DNA of 58,367 nt from Desulfurococcales archaeon (GTDB taxonomy: Archaea; Thermoproteota; Thermoprotei_A; Sulfolobales; Fervidicoccaceae), in the NCBI GenBank assembly GCA_027014955.1, contig JALWDA010000073.1, forward strand, positions 76,926-135,292, given 5' to 3'. Numbering within the stretch: position 1 is the first letter of the stretch; each line of letters starts with the position of its first letter. Below, piece after piece: positions 38,178 to 48,472 of the stretch. Position numbers and translations under genes: made by a program. Below the pieces are notes generated by a model, which worked only from the letters and a program-made list of their open reading frames with translations, had not been told where the DNA came from and searched no databases.

Positions 38178-40889
38178 CTAGGAGGAGGCCTGGCCCTTCT
38201 CCTGCTTTATTATCTTGCGTAGCACGTACCGGAGTATACCACCATGCTTATAGTACTCGACCTCAATGGGAGTATCCAGGCGAGCCTTTACCTTGAACTC
38301 AATCACACGCCCGTCCTTCTTCCGCGCCCTTACCGTGAGAACCTTGCCCGGGTAGAGACCCTCCTCTATGCCAAGTATATCGTACTCCTCACTACCATCG
38401 AGGCCAAGCTTGTCCGCATTCTCCCCTGGCATGAACTGTAGCGGGAGTATCCCCATTCCCACCAGGTTGCTTCTGTGTATCCTCTCATAGTCCTCGGCAA
38501 TTACCGCCTTGACGCCGAGCAGATAGGGGCCCTTAGCAGCCCAGTCCCTGCTACTGCCCACACCATATTGTTTCCCGCCCAGTATAATGACGGGTATTCC
38601 CTGCTCCTTGTACTTCATGGCAGCGTCGAACACGTGCATTACCTCACCAGTGGGCCAGTATATGGTCCAGGCACCCTCCTTGTCAGGTACAAGCCTGTTC
38701 CTGAACCGTGGGTTATCGAAGGTCCCCCTCATCATTACCTCGTGGTTGCCCCTCCTGCTTCCAAACGTGTTCAGCTCGTGGGGCTTCACGCCCTGTTGTA
38801 GTAGATACTGGCCCGCTTTGGACTCGGGGCTTATCCTGCCCGCAGGGCTGATGTGGTCGGTGCTGGTCCTATCAGGGGCCCAGACGAGGACACGGGCGCC
38901 CCTGATGTCCTTGGGGGGCTCCACTGTCAGGTCGAAGTCCTCGAAGAAGGGAGGCTTCTTTATATAGGTGCTCTTGGGGTCCCACTGGTATGTCACGCTC
39001 TCCTTGACTTCAAGCTTGTTCCAGTTCTCGTCGCCCTCGAAGACGTCCTTGTACTTCTCCCTGAACAGATCGGGGTTCAGTGCCTCTTCTGCGAGCTTCT
39101 TGACCTGCTTCATATCAGGCCAAATGTCCCTCAGGTACACGGGGTTCCCGTTCGGGTCTGTTCCCAGGGGCTCCTTCTCAAAGTCTATGTCAATCCTACC
39201 AGCCAGAGAGTAGGCTATGACCAGTGGTGGGCTCGCCAGGAAGTTGCCCCTCGCCAGAGGGTGCACCCTTCCCGAGAAGTTCCTATTACCGCTCAGGACG
39301 GTCACAGCGTAAAGGTCATGCTTCTTTATGGCCTCCTCCACTGGCTTGGGCAGGGGTCCACTGTTGCCAATACATACGGTGCACCCGTATCCGGTTATGT
39401 GGTACCTCAGGGCCTCTAGGTATGGCATAAGGCCAAGGCGTGTGAGATACTCTGTGACAACCCTGCTCCCCGGCGCATCGCTTGTCTTCACATAGGGCTT
39501 CACGGTCAGCCCCTTCTCCACAGCGTTCTTGGCGAGAAGGCCTGCCGCTATCATGACTGTGGGGTTGCTCGTATTGGTGCAGCTGGTTATGGCCGCGAGG
39601 ACAACGCTCCCGTCTCTCAGAGTGGCCTTAGCCCCATCCACAACAATGTCAACACTGGTTATGCCTCCCTTCTTCTTAGCGTATTCCTCTATTATCTTGC
39701 GGACCCTCTCAGCGGCCTGTCTCAGGGGTATCCTGTCCTCGGGGTGCGCGGGCCCTGATATGCTGGGCTCCACGTCGCCCAGATCTACCACCACGACCTC
39801 TGTATACTTGGGCTCCTCTTCCCCGCTATACCAAAGCCCCGTTTTCTTGGCATAGTACTCCACCAGCTTGGCGAGCTCAGGGGGCCTCCCCGTGCCTTCC
39901 AGGTACTTCACCGTGGCCTCGTCTATTGGGAAGTACCCCATGGTAGCCCCATACTCGGGCGCCATGTTGGCAATAGTAGCCCTATCGGGGACGCTCAGTG
40001 ACTTGACCCCCGGCCCGTGGAACTCGACAAACTTGCCTACTACGCCTTTCTTTCTAAGGAGCTCGGTTATGTACAGGACGAGGTCAGTGGGGGTGGCACC
40101 CTCCCTGAGCTCCCCCTCCAGCTTCACGCCCACTACCTGGGGGAGCAGCATGTAGTAGGGTTGTCCCAGTATGGTCGCCTCGGCCTCTATCCCTCCAACC
40201 CCCCAGCCGAATACCCCCAGGCCGTTTATCATGGTCGTGTGGCTGTCGGTGCCCAGCAGGCTGTCGGGGAAAGCCCAGAGCTCGCCATTCTCCCGGGCCA
40301 TCCATACAACCTTAGCCAGATACTCTAGGTTGACTTGGTGGATTATGCCCTTGCCCGGGGGAGCTACGCGGAAGTTCTTGAAGCTCTTCTGAGCCCATTT
40401 TAGGAGCATGTATCTCTCTCGGTTCCTCTCGTATTCTCTCCTCAGGTTGAAGAAGTATGCATAGTCTGTGCCGAAGTAATCAACCTGTACACTATGGTCT
40501 ATGATGAGGTCAACTGGTATTATGGGGTTGATTTTCGAAGGGTCTATGCCAAACCTTACCACAGCGTCCCTCATAGCCGCCAGGTCGACCACGGCTGGGA
40601 CTCCTGTGAAGTCCTGCATCACAACACGTGCAGGGTGGAAGGGTATCTCCTTCCTGCCTGCGTTCTTGCTCCAAGAAGCAACAGCGTATACATCCTCGTC
40701 CCTGACTACGAACCCGTCATGCTTTCGCACCAGGTTCTCTAGAAGTATCCGTATGCTAAAGGGGAGCTCGTCGAAACGGTCCTCCCCCACGCCATCCAGC
40801 TTCCTCAGGTCAACAATCTTTGCCCTTCCCTGGTACGTGTCGATCGTGGTTATATATTCGTCCTTTTTAAACTCGGCCATCGAGACCAC
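38178..40889 (-). CDS. acnA: Aconitate hydratase
   Basis: 903 aa; LGTDSHTTMINGLGVFGWGVGGIEAEA, SCTNTSNPTVMIAAGLLAKNAVEKGL, GYGCTVCIGNSGPL, GKQYGVGSSRDWAAKGPYLLGVKAVIAEDYERIHRSNLVGMGILPL. Confidence 0.97.
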   Translation of the reverse strand: MVSMAEFKKDEYITTIDTYQGRAKIVDLRKLDGVGEDRFDELPFSIRILLENLVRKHDGFVVRDEDVYAVASWSKNAGRKEIPFHPARVVMQDFTGVPAVVDLAAMRDAVVRFGIDPSKINPIIPVDLIIDHSVQVDYFGTDYAYFFNLRREYERNRERYMLLKWAQKSFKNFRVAPPGKGIIHQVNLEYLAKVVWMARENGELWAFPDSLLGTDSHTTMINGLGVFGWGVGGIEAEATILGQPYYMLLPQVVGVKLEGELREGATPTDLVLYITELLRKKGVVGKFVEFHGPGVKSLSVPDRATIANMAPEYGATMGYFPIDEATVKYLEGTGRPPELAKLVEYYAKKTGLWYSGEEEPKYTEVVVVDLGDVEPSISGPAHPEDRIPLRQAAERVRKIIEEYAKKKGGITSVDIVVDGAKATLRDGSVVLAAITSCTNTSNPTVMIAAGLLAKNAVEKGLTVKPYVKTSDAPGSRVVTEYLTRLGLMPYLEALRYHITGYGCTVCIGNSGPLPKPVEEAIKKHDLYAVTVLSGNRNFSGRVHPLARGNFLASPPLVIAYSLAGRIDIDFEKEPLGTDPNGNPVYLRDIWPDMKQVKKLAEEALNPDLFREKYKDVFEGDENWNKLEVKESVTYQWDPKSTYIKKPPFFEDFDLTVEPPKDIRGARVLVWAPDRTSTDHISPAGRISPESKAGQYLLQQGVKPHELNTFGSRRGNHEVMMRGTFDNPRFRNRLVPDKEGAWTIYWPTGEVMHVFDAAMKYKEQGIPVIILGGKQYGVGSSRDWAAKGPYLLGVKAVIAEDYERIHRSNLVGMGILPLQFMPGENADKLGLDGSEEYDILGIEEGLYPGKVLTVRARKKDGRVIEFKVKARLDTPIEVEYYKHGGILRYVLRKIIKQEKGQASS

Positions 40890-41147
40890 CCGCTACTCTA
40901 TGTGCATGTCATACAGTATAGTTGAAGGAGAGGCAGGTAAGGCCAGTATACTGGGCTTCCATATTGTGTTCTACACATGTTCGTTAAAAACAATTATGAC
41001 AAAACAGCAAGTTACGGGTATTTTGGCAACCTTTTTATAAAAACAAGGCCCCCTACAAAAGAATGGGGGTTAATAAACCTCCCGCAAGCTCCAGAATTAT
41101 GGTTTCAGCCTCCCTAACAGGAGCCCTTACTAAAGGGTGCACGGCAT

Positions 41148-42899
41148 ATGGAGTCCAAGGAAGAGGCAATTCAGGAGACACATCTTGACTCTGACACCGT
41201 TTTTGAAACCTATATCAAACCCAGGGTCTGGGTCAAGAACTATGACCCAGACGTGCCCCCCACCATAGACATACCCGAGGTCCCCCTCTATAAGCTCTTA
41301 GACGATAGTGCTTCCAGCTTCCCCGGACACACTGCGCTCGTCTTCTACAAGAAGAGGATATCATATGCTGAGCTCAAGGACTCGACCGATCGGTTCGCCA
41401 ACGCCTTGGCAGAGAAATGGGACGTCGGCAAGGGGGATGTGGTGTCGCTGTATCTCCCCAACACACCCCAGTTTGCAATCGCATATTATGGAGCGCTCAA
41501 AGCAGGGGCTACGGTGAATCCGATAAACCCACTCTACACGGGGGAGGAGGTTGCGTTCCAGCTAAGGACCAGTAAGACCAGGGTGCTCGTGGCCCTCGAT
41601 ATCTTCAAGGACAAGGTTGACGAGGCCCTTTCCAAGGCCGAGAACGTAGAGTCAGTTGTCTACACGGGGGTCGACGACTACCTGCCCAGTTTATTGGGCT
41701 TCCTCTACCGGCTCAAGACCAAGAAGCCCAAGATACCCTACGATGACAACAAGACCGTACGGTTCAAGGAACTGCTTGCAAACCACCCGCCGAAGCCCCC
41801 CCTTCCGCCAGTGGAGCCCAAGGAGGACGTGGCCGCCCTTATGTACACAGGGGGCACAACGGGGAGGCCCAAAGGGGCCATGCTGACCCACTATAACCTA
41901 GTCTCAAACGTCCACCAGATAGACGCTTGGCTAGAGAGGGGCCGCAAGGCCAGGGACGTGCTCATCGGCCTCCTCCCCTGGTTCCACATATATGGCCAGA
42001 CAGCAGTGCTCCACACGGGACTCTTCAGGGCAGGCACCATAATAGTTCTCCCCCGCTTCGAGCTGAAAGAGGTTCTGGACGCCATAGTAAAGTATAAGGC
42101 CAACATGTTCCACGGCGTCCCAACGATATACTCGCTGATAGTCAACTACAAGGACATACAAAAGTACGACCTGAGCAGCGTGGAGGTCTGCATAAGCGGG
42201 GCAGCACCCCTGCCCAAGAGCGTTGCGGAGAGGTTCGAGAAACTCACGGGAGGCAGACTAAGGGAGGGATACGGCCTGACCGAGACAAGCCCCGTAACCC
42301 ATGTCAACCCGATTAAGGGCAAGTACAAGATAGGCAGCATAGGCGTACCCGTGCCAAACACGTACGCGGCCATAGCAGACCCCGTGGAGCCCCGGCTGCT
42401 GCCTCCCGGCGAGGTGGGGGAGCTGGTTGTAAGCGGTCCCCAGGTCATGAAGGGCTACTATGCAGGCGGTGATGAGAATGTGTTCTTCGAGCTCTATGGA
42501 ATGAGGTGGTTCCGCACGGGAGACATGGCTAAGATGGATGAGGAAGGCTACTTCTACATAGTGGACCGTAAGAAAGACCTGATAAAATATAAGGGCTACA
42601 GCGTCTACCCGCGTGAGATTGAAGAGGTGCTCTACAAGCACGAGTGTGTAGCGGAGGCTGCCGTCATAGGCGTCCCCGACCCCAACGTTGGAGAGAGGGT
42701 CAAGGCGTTCATAAGCCTGAAGCCCGAGTGCAGGGGCAGGGTTACTGAGAACGACATAATTGAATACTGTAAGAAACACCTTGCCCCCTACAAGGTGCCC
42801 AAGGAAATAGAGTTCAGAGAACAACTCCCCAAGAGCGCCGTGGGCAAGGTCCTGAGGAGGGTCCTTAGGGAGGAGGAGCTGTCCAAGAAGACCAGTTAA
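41148..42899 (+). CDS. Long-chain acyl-CoA ligase (AMP-forming)
   Basis: 583 aa; LMYTGGTTGRPKGAMLTH, GYGLTETSPVTH, W.RTGDMAKMDEEGYFYIVDRKKDLIKYKGYSV. Confidence 0.95.
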   Translation: MESKEEAIQETHLDSDTVFETYIKPRVWVKNYDPDVPPTIDIPEVPLYKLLDDSASSFPGHTALVFYKKRISYAELKDSTDRFANALAEKWDVGKGDVVSLYLPNTPQFAIAYYGALKAGATVNPINPLYTGEEVAFQLRTSKTRVLVALDIFKDKVDEALSKAENVESVVYTGVDDYLPSLLGFLYRLKTKKPKIPYDDNKTVRFKELLANHPPKPPLPPVEPKEDVAALMYTGGTTGRPKGAMLTHYNLVSNVHQIDAWLERGRKARDVLIGLLPWFHIYGQTAVLHTGLFRAGTIIVLPRFELKEVLDAIVKYKANMFHGVPTIYSLIVNYKDIQKYDLSSVEVCISGAAPLPKSVAERFEKLTGGRLREGYGLTETSPVTHVNPIKGKYKIGSIGVPVPNTYAAIADPVEPRLLPPGEVGELVVSGPQVMKGYYAGGDENVFFELYGMRWFRTGDMAKMDEEGYFYIVDRKKDLIKYKGYSVYPREIEEVLYKHECVAEAAVIGVPDPNVGERVKAFISLKPECRGRVTENDIIEYCKKHLAPYKVPKEIEFREQLPKSAVGKVLRRVLREEELSKKTS

Positions 42900-42954
42900 G
42901 ACGGAATTTTTCATTATTAAACACTTTTAATCCCTCACGGGCTTTCAGGTTTCC

Positions 42955-43764
42955 ATGGGGTGGTGCTTTTTGAACATAGGTGTCCTCGCAAAAGCATCCA
43001 TAGACCCCAACATGGTCCGCGCGGATAGTGAGGGCAACATCCTTCTCGAAAGCATGCCCCTCGCCCTCAGCGAGTATGATAAAAACGCCCTCGAGGAGGC
43101 GCTTAGGATAAAACAGGAAAAGGGAGGCAAAGTCATTGTACTCTCGGCACTCACGTGGGGGCCCACGTCTAAAAGATTGAGGGAAGCAGAGCAGGTAATG
43201 AGAGAAGCCCTAGCCATGGGGGCTGACGAGGCCCATCTCATAGTAGACGAGGCCCTCATACCGGGGAACCCCCTGACAACGTCCCTCGCACTGAAAGCGC
43301 TGGTTGAGAAGATAGGAGGCATCGACCTTATCCTAACGGGCGAGGGCAGTATGGACACTGTGTCCTACCAGGTGGCCTCGCGCATGGCGGCTCTATTGGG
43401 ATACCCTGTGGCGACATTCGCCCGCAGGCTGGAGTTGCTTGACGGCAGGGTCCGTGTGACGAGGGACCTTGAAACAAGGCTCGAGACCGTGGAACTCCCC
43501 CTCCCCGCAGTCATAAGTGTTACGGGAGAGATAAACAAGCCCCGCCTCCCCACCCTCCTTCAGATAAGAAGGGCCATGTCAAAACCCTTAAACAAGTACA
43601 CACTCGCAGACCTCGGCGCAACTGTGGAGCAAGCACACGTTGAGGTGAAGGAAATGAAGCTCCTCAGAGTAGCGCGCAAGCAGGTCTTGATAGAGGAGAG
43701 CGACCCTGAGAAGGCCGCAGACAAGCTTATTGAAATACTCGAGAACGAAGGCATACTCAAGTAG
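42955..43764 (+). CDS. etfB: Electron transfer flavoprotein beta subunit
   Basis: 269 aa; LSEYDKNALEEALRIKQEKGGKVIVLSAL, DLILTGEGSMDTVSYQVASRMAALLGYP. Confidence 0.93.
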   Translation: MGWCFLNIGVLAKASIDPNMVRADSEGNILLESMPLALSEYDKNALEEALRIKQEKGGKVIVLSALTWGPTSKRLREAEQVMREALAMGADEAHLIVDEALIPGNPLTTSLALKALVEKIGGIDLILTGEGSMDTVSYQVASRMAALLGYPVATFARRLELLDGRVRVTRDLETRLETVELPLPAVISVTGEINKPRLPTLLQIRRAMSKPLNKYTLADLGATVEQAHVEVKEMKLLRVARKQVLIEESDPEKAADKLIEILENEGILK

Positions 43765-43769
43765 GAGAG

Positions 43770-44690
43770 GTGATTGATGTGAGGGCACTTGTGCTCGCCT
43801 ACCCTAGCCAGTCAGCCCTAGACGCGATAGGCTTTGCCCAGAGGGCCTCTGAACAGGTTTCAATAACCGTTCTGACCACGCGAGGCGGGGAAAAGTACTC
43901 CTACAGGGGCGTGGAAAAGGTAATTGTGGCCAATGTGGAGGACCCGACGCCCGACCAGCTTGCTGGTCTATTGGAGAAAACCTTCTCCTCCTACGATATA
44001 GTTGTCGCCCCCAGCTCGAAGGACTCCACGGACGCCCTGGCACGACTGTCTGCCCTCAAAAACCTCCCCATGTTCACCGAGGTGAACCATCTGGAGCCCT
44101 CGGGGGACGGGCTAGTGGTAACGAGGCCGGTGATAGCGGGAAGGGCCTACGTCACCTACAGTACCCGGGTACCCGCTGCTTTCACGGTTGCAAAAAAGGC
44201 ATTTCCCCCCCAATCCGCGGACCATGAACCGGATGTAGAGGAGATAGAAGCACCCCCTGCAAGCATGGTGCGGGTAGGTGTGGAGGAGAAGAAGTTCAGC
44301 GGGGTCAACATAGAGGACGCGGAGGTAGTAATAGGAGTGGGCAGGGGGTTCAGGAAAAAGGAGGACATAGCAATGGCCGAGGAGTTGGCCCGTCTCCTCA
44401 ACGGTGCAGTCGGGTGCAGCAGGCCCATAACAGCTGACCTAGGATGGCTTCCCGAGGATGCCTGGATAGGCATATCGGGTAAGAGGATAAGGCCAAAGCT
44501 CTACATGCCCATAGGAATATCAGGGGCTCCCCAGCATATGAGTGCTGCGATAGACTCTAAGCTAATAATAGCGGTGAACAAGGACAAGTCGGCGCCCGTG
44601 TTCCAGTACTCTGACTACGGCTTCGTAATTGACCTGTACAAGCTACTACCCGCGCTTATTGAGAAGCTGAAGCAGAGAAAAAGGACCTAG
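43770..44690 (+). CDS. etfA: Electron transfer flavoprotein alpha subunit
   Basis: 306 aa; VVIGVGRGFRKKEDIAMAEELARLLNGAVGCSRPI..LGWLPEDAWIGISGKRIRPKLYMPIGISGAPQHMSAA. Confidence 0.95.
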   Translation: MIDVRALVLAYPSQSALDAIGFAQRASEQVSITVLTTRGGEKYSYRGVEKVIVANVEDPTPDQLAGLLEKTFSSYDIVVAPSSKDSTDALARLSALKNLPMFTEVNHLEPSGDGLVVTRPVIAGRAYVTYSTRVPAAFTVAKKAFPPQSADHEPDVEEIEAPPASMVRVGVEEKKFSGVNIEDAEVVIGVGRGFRKKEDIAMAEELARLLNGAVGCSRPITADLGWLPEDAWIGISGKRIRPKLYMPIGISGAPQHMSAAIDSKLIIAVNKDKSAPVFQYSDYGFVIDLYKLLPALIEKLKQRKRT

Positions 44691-44791
44691 AAGGCGGGTC
44701 TTTAAAACAATTTTTCGACTTACCTTGACCCAGCCCTTGCTTGTTTTTGCAGGCTTTGTGGAAAGACTGCACCATCGCACCTATAACTGAT

Positions 44792-45868
44792 TCACATCAT
44801 TGCCTTAAGGTTTCTTATGATTTCCTCAGTGTACTCCTTATTGCTAACCGGCTCAATGTCCGCTATCCCCGCATTCCTAAGAGTCCTGGCCATATCGTAG
44901 GTGAGCTTCTTGGCATCGTTCAGTGTCTTGAATATTGCCTTCTCGATAAGGTCAGCCTTCTCCTCCAGACCCATGTAGCGTAGCATAAGTGTCCCAGTGA
45001 GCATCTGGGCCGTGGGGTTGGCCATCCACTTGCCCGCGTACTTTGGAGCGCTGCCGTGGACGGGCTCGAACATCGCGTACTTGTCTCCAATGTTGCTGCT
45101 CGGGGCCACGCCCAGGCCTCCTATGAGCCCTGACGCGAGGTCGCTGAGAACGTCGCCCATGAGGTTTTCCATGACCATCACGTCATACTCTTGGGGTTTG
45201 AGGACCATTTGCATTGCCATGTTGTCAACAATCCTGTCCTCTGCCTGTATTTCGGGGTAGTTCTTCGCTATTTCGTAGAAGACCTCCAGCCACAGGCCAC
45301 CGGTGGTCTTAAGGATGTTGGCCTTGTGTACGGCGGTTACTTTCTTACGGTTGAACTTCTTGGCATACTCGAAGGCGAAGCGTATAATCCTCTCACTACC
45401 CTTCCGTGTTATAAGCATGGTTGACTCAGCGGCACACTTGTCCTTGCCAACGAAGTGCTCAATACCACTGTAGAGGCCCTCTGTGGCTTCCCTCACTATA
45501 ACGAGGTCTACGTTCTTGTAACGGGGAACATCAGCGTACAGCCAGGAGACTGGGAGGGACTTGGCAGGCCTCACGACAGCATAGGTGTCCAGCTCTACCC
45601 TGAGCCTCACGTTAACGCTCCTGTAACCACCGCCAACGGGAGTGGTAAGTGGCCCCTTGAAGATCACGGGGTATTTCTTAATCGTCTCCAAAGCCTCCTC
45701 GGGCAGGGGGTCACCGTACTTCTTAATAGCCGGCTCGCCCAGCTCGACAACAACCCATTCAATGGGGACCTCGGCTGCCTCGAAGAGTTTTACAGTGAGC
45801 TGGGTTAGCTCGGGGCCTATGCCGTCGCCCGGTATTAGAACTACCTTGTGTGTGGCCATATTTGACAC
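44792..45868 (-). CDS. Isocitrate/isopropylmalate dehydrogenase family, probably isocitrate dehydrogenase
   Basis: 358 aa; LIPGDGIGPELT, VNVRLRVELDTYAVVRPAK, VREATEGLYSGIEH, NLMGDVLSDLASGLIGGLGVAPSSNIGD. Confidence 0.9.
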   Translation of the reverse strand: MSNMATHKVVLIPGDGIGPELTQLTVKLFEAAEVPIEWVVVELGEPAIKKYGDPLPEEALETIKKYPVIFKGPLTTPVGGGYRSVNVRLRVELDTYAVVRPAKSLPVSWLYADVPRYKNVDLVIVREATEGLYSGIEHFVGKDKCAAESTMLITRKGSERIIRFAFEYAKKFNRKKVTAVHKANILKTTGGLWLEVFYEIAKNYPEIQAEDRIVDNMAMQMVLKPQEYDVMVMENLMGDVLSDLASGLIGGLGVAPSSNIGDKYAMFEPVHGSAPKYAGKWMANPTAQMLTGTLMLRYMGLEEKADLIEKAIFKTLNDAKKLTYDMARTLRNAGIADIEPVSNKEYTEEIIRNLKAMM

Positions 45869-46076
45869 CTTGGAGTAAGGGTGGTAGAAGGTTGTGTTAA
45901 CATGTCGGATTTATTGTATTGATAGGATATTGTACTTTTTGCTACAAGGGTCCCGTGCAACGTGGTGTGGATTGTGTTTATTAGTGTTAAACACTATCAA
46001 TAATACTCGTTCATCACCCCTATTTCTCCCAAACAGTCATCGGGGGCCACGTACTCCCACATGGGGTGACAAGAAG

Positions 46077-47447
46077 GTGTACCTGGCCGAAAAATTCGCA
46101 AAATACGCAGTAGAGGACGTTTCCTATAACAAGGTCACACCCAAGCTCCTAGAGGAGGTCAAGCGAAGAGTCGTCGACAGCTTCGGGGTCATGATGGGAG
46201 CCTACAACGCGGAACCGCCTAGAATCTCCCGCCAGGTGGCCCTCCTGGGACGTGGCGGTGACTATGGAGCCACGCTTTTCGGCACAAGCCATAAGACCAC
46301 GGTCGACTACGCTAGCTTCGCTAACGGCTGCCACGTGAGGTATCTTGACTTCAATGACACCTACCTGTCAAAGGAGGCCCTCCATCCCAGCGACATGATA
46401 CCCGCCATAATAGCCGTCGCCGAGGCCGAGGGGGCAGACGGCAAAAAGGTTGTGGAGGGCATCGTGGCCGCCTACGAGATAGTGGGGAGACTCGCCGACG
46501 CCGCCAGCATAAGAGCGCGGGGATGGGACCATGTCACATACATCGCCATAGCGACGGCTGTCGGCGTGGGCAAGGTCATGGACCTCGACGTTGAGAGAAT
46601 GACCCAGGCTATAAACCTAGCCACCACCCCCAATGTAGCCCTCAGGCAGACCAGGGCTGGCGAGATAAGCATGTGGAAGGGATGTGCTGCCGCAAATGCG
46701 GCACGCAATGGGGTGTTTGCAGCACTCTTGGCTAAGCACGGCATGACAGGCCCGTCACCCGTGTTCGAGGGGGAGATGGGCTTCTTCAAACAGGTCTCAG
46801 GAGAGTTCACTGTAGACAAGTTTGGTGGAGTTAATGATGACTACAAGCTGTTCGAGACCAGCATAAAATACCATCCCGTGGAATACCACGCCATGAGCGC
46901 CGTTGACGCTGCCCTCAAGCTGAGGGAGAAGATGGGTGGCTTCAGGGTTGATGACGTGGAAAAGATAGATGTGGAGACCTTCACGGTATCCTATGTCATT
47001 ATCGTGAAGGACCCCGAGAAGTGGGATCCCAAGACACGTGAGACGGCCGACCACAGCCTCCCCTACATAATATCGGTGGCGCTACTCGATGGCAGGGTCT
47101 GGCTTGACAGCTTCCGCCCTGAGAGGGTTCTCGCGAAGGATGTTAGGGAGGTTATGAAGAAGATGAGCGTGAGGGTAAACCCGGAGTTCGACAAGGTTTA
47201 CCCCAAGGGCATACCCAACAGTATAGAGGTGACTCTCAAGAACGGTGAAAAGTACAAGGAAATGGTCACCTATCCCAGGGGCCACTTCATGAACCCGATG
47301 ACAAACGAGGAGCTGGAGAGCAAGTTTAACCAGCTCGGAGAGACCTTCATGAGCGAGGAGAGGAGGAGACAGGCCCTGGAGCTGCTCTGGAGCTTGGAGA
47401 AGCTCAGCGACATGGGGGAGCTCATGAGGGCCTTCGCCATCGAGTAG
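46077..47447 (+). CDS. prpD: MmgE/PrpD family 2-methylcitrate dehydratase
   Basis: ORF called from 45894, but family homology begins at GTG 46077 (MYLAEKFAKYAVEDVSYNKVTPKLLEEVKRRVVDSFGV); HPSDMIPAIIAVAEAEGADGKKVVEGIVAAYEI, RGWDHVTYIAIATAVGVGKVM. Confidence 0.92.
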   Translation: MYLAEKFAKYAVEDVSYNKVTPKLLEEVKRRVVDSFGVMMGAYNAEPPRISRQVALLGRGGDYGATLFGTSHKTTVDYASFANGCHVRYLDFNDTYLSKEALHPSDMIPAIIAVAEAEGADGKKVVEGIVAAYEIVGRLADAASIRARGWDHVTYIAIATAVGVGKVMDLDVERMTQAINLATTPNVALRQTRAGEISMWKGCAAANAARNGVFAALLAKHGMTGPSPVFEGEMGFFKQVSGEFTVDKFGGVNDDYKLFETSIKYHPVEYHAMSAVDAALKLREKMGGFRVDDVEKIDVETFTVSYVIIVKDPEKWDPKTRETADHSLPYIISVALLDGRVWLDSFRPERVLAKDVREVMKKMSVRVNPEFDKVYPKGIPNSIEVTLKNGEKYKEMVTYPRGHFMNPMTNEELESKFNQLGETFMSEERRRQALELLWSLEKLSDMGELMRAFAIE

Positions 47448-47457
47448 GCGAGGCGCC

Positions 47458-48372
47458 ATGTATCCCCCCCATATAAAGAGCCCGGGGCCGAGGAAGAGCC
47501 TTAGAAGACTCCTAGAGAAGCCCGGCATCATAATAGCCCCGGGGGTCTACAATCCCGCTACAGCCCTTCTCGCGGAGAAGATGGGCTTCGACGCGCTTTA
47601 CATAAGCGGCGCTGCGCTGACGGGAAGCCTGGCTATGCCGGACCTGGGCATAATAACCCTAGAGGAGGTCGCTCTACTGACCCGATGGATAGCCAGGGTG
47701 ACCACAGTCCCCCTCATAGTGGATGTGGACACGGGTTTCGGAGAGGCAATCAACGTAATGAGGACCGTGAGGCTCATGGAAGAGGCGGGAGCAGCTGCTA
47801 TCCAAATAGAAGACCAGGTCCTCCCCAAAAAGTGTGGTCACCTCAAAGGGAAGGAACTTATACCAGCGGAGGATATGGCGAAGAAGATAAGGGCAGCCGT
47901 CGAGGCCAGGAGCAGCGGGGAATTACTCATAATCGCGAGGACGGATGCAAGGGGGGTCACCAGCTTCGAGGACGCCGTTGAGAGGGCTAAGCTATACCTG
48001 GAGGCCGGGGCTGACATAATATTCCCCGAGGCCCTGACAAGCCTCGAAGAGTTCAGAGAATTCGCTAAGCGTGTCAAGGCCCCCCTCCTCGCCAACATGA
48101 CGGAGTTCGGGAAAACACCATACATAACAACCAAGGAGTTCGAGGAGGCAGGTTACAAGATAGTAATCTTCCCCGTAACCACCTTCCGCGCGTCAATGAA
48201 AGCCAGCAAAGACGTCCTGGAAGCCATAATGAGGGAGGGGACCCAGAAGAAAGTGCTGGACAAGCTGATGACGCGCCAGGAGTTCTACGAGCTCATAGAC
48301 TACAAGGCCTACGAGGAGGTCGACAGCAGGGTTTCCAGGTGGGTTGATGAACATTTGTCGAAACGGGTGTAG
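47458..48372 (+). CDS. prpB: 2-methylisocitrate lyase
   Basis: 304 aa; GFDALYISGAAL, VDVDTGFGEAINVMRTV, AAIQIEDQVLPKKCGHLKGKELI, IARTDARGV. Confidence 0.94.
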   Translation: MYPPHIKSPGPRKSLRRLLEKPGIIIAPGVYNPATALLAEKMGFDALYISGAALTGSLAMPDLGIITLEEVALLTRWIARVTTVPLIVDVDTGFGEAINVMRTVRLMEEAGAAAIQIEDQVLPKKCGHLKGKELIPAEDMAKKIRAAVEARSSGELLIIARTDARGVTSFEDAVERAKLYLEAGADIIFPEALTSLEEFREFAKRVKAPLLANMTEFGKTPYITTKEFEEAGYKIVIFPVTTFRASMKASKDVLEAIMREGTQKKVLDKLMTRQEFYELIDYKAYEEVDSRVSRWVDEHLSKRV

Positions 48373-48472
48373 GGCTTTTTCGACTCTTATTCAAATAAAC
48401 CTTATTTTCAGGATTCATCATAATTGATAATAGTCAAAACCTTCTCTCCTCATAAGGAGGAACCATGCCCGG

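Noticed and set aside
38853-39419. 188-aa plus-strand ORF antisense to aconitase
   Set aside because: Shadow ORF; aconitase motifs are on the other strand over the same interval.
42258-42914. 218-aa minus-strand ORF antisense to the acyl-CoA ligase
   Set aside because: Shadow ORF; no motif, opposite strand clearly coding.
45894-46076. N-terminal extension of the PrpD ORF
   Set aside because: MLTCRIYCIDRILYFLLQGS... does not resemble the family; homology starts at GTG 46077.
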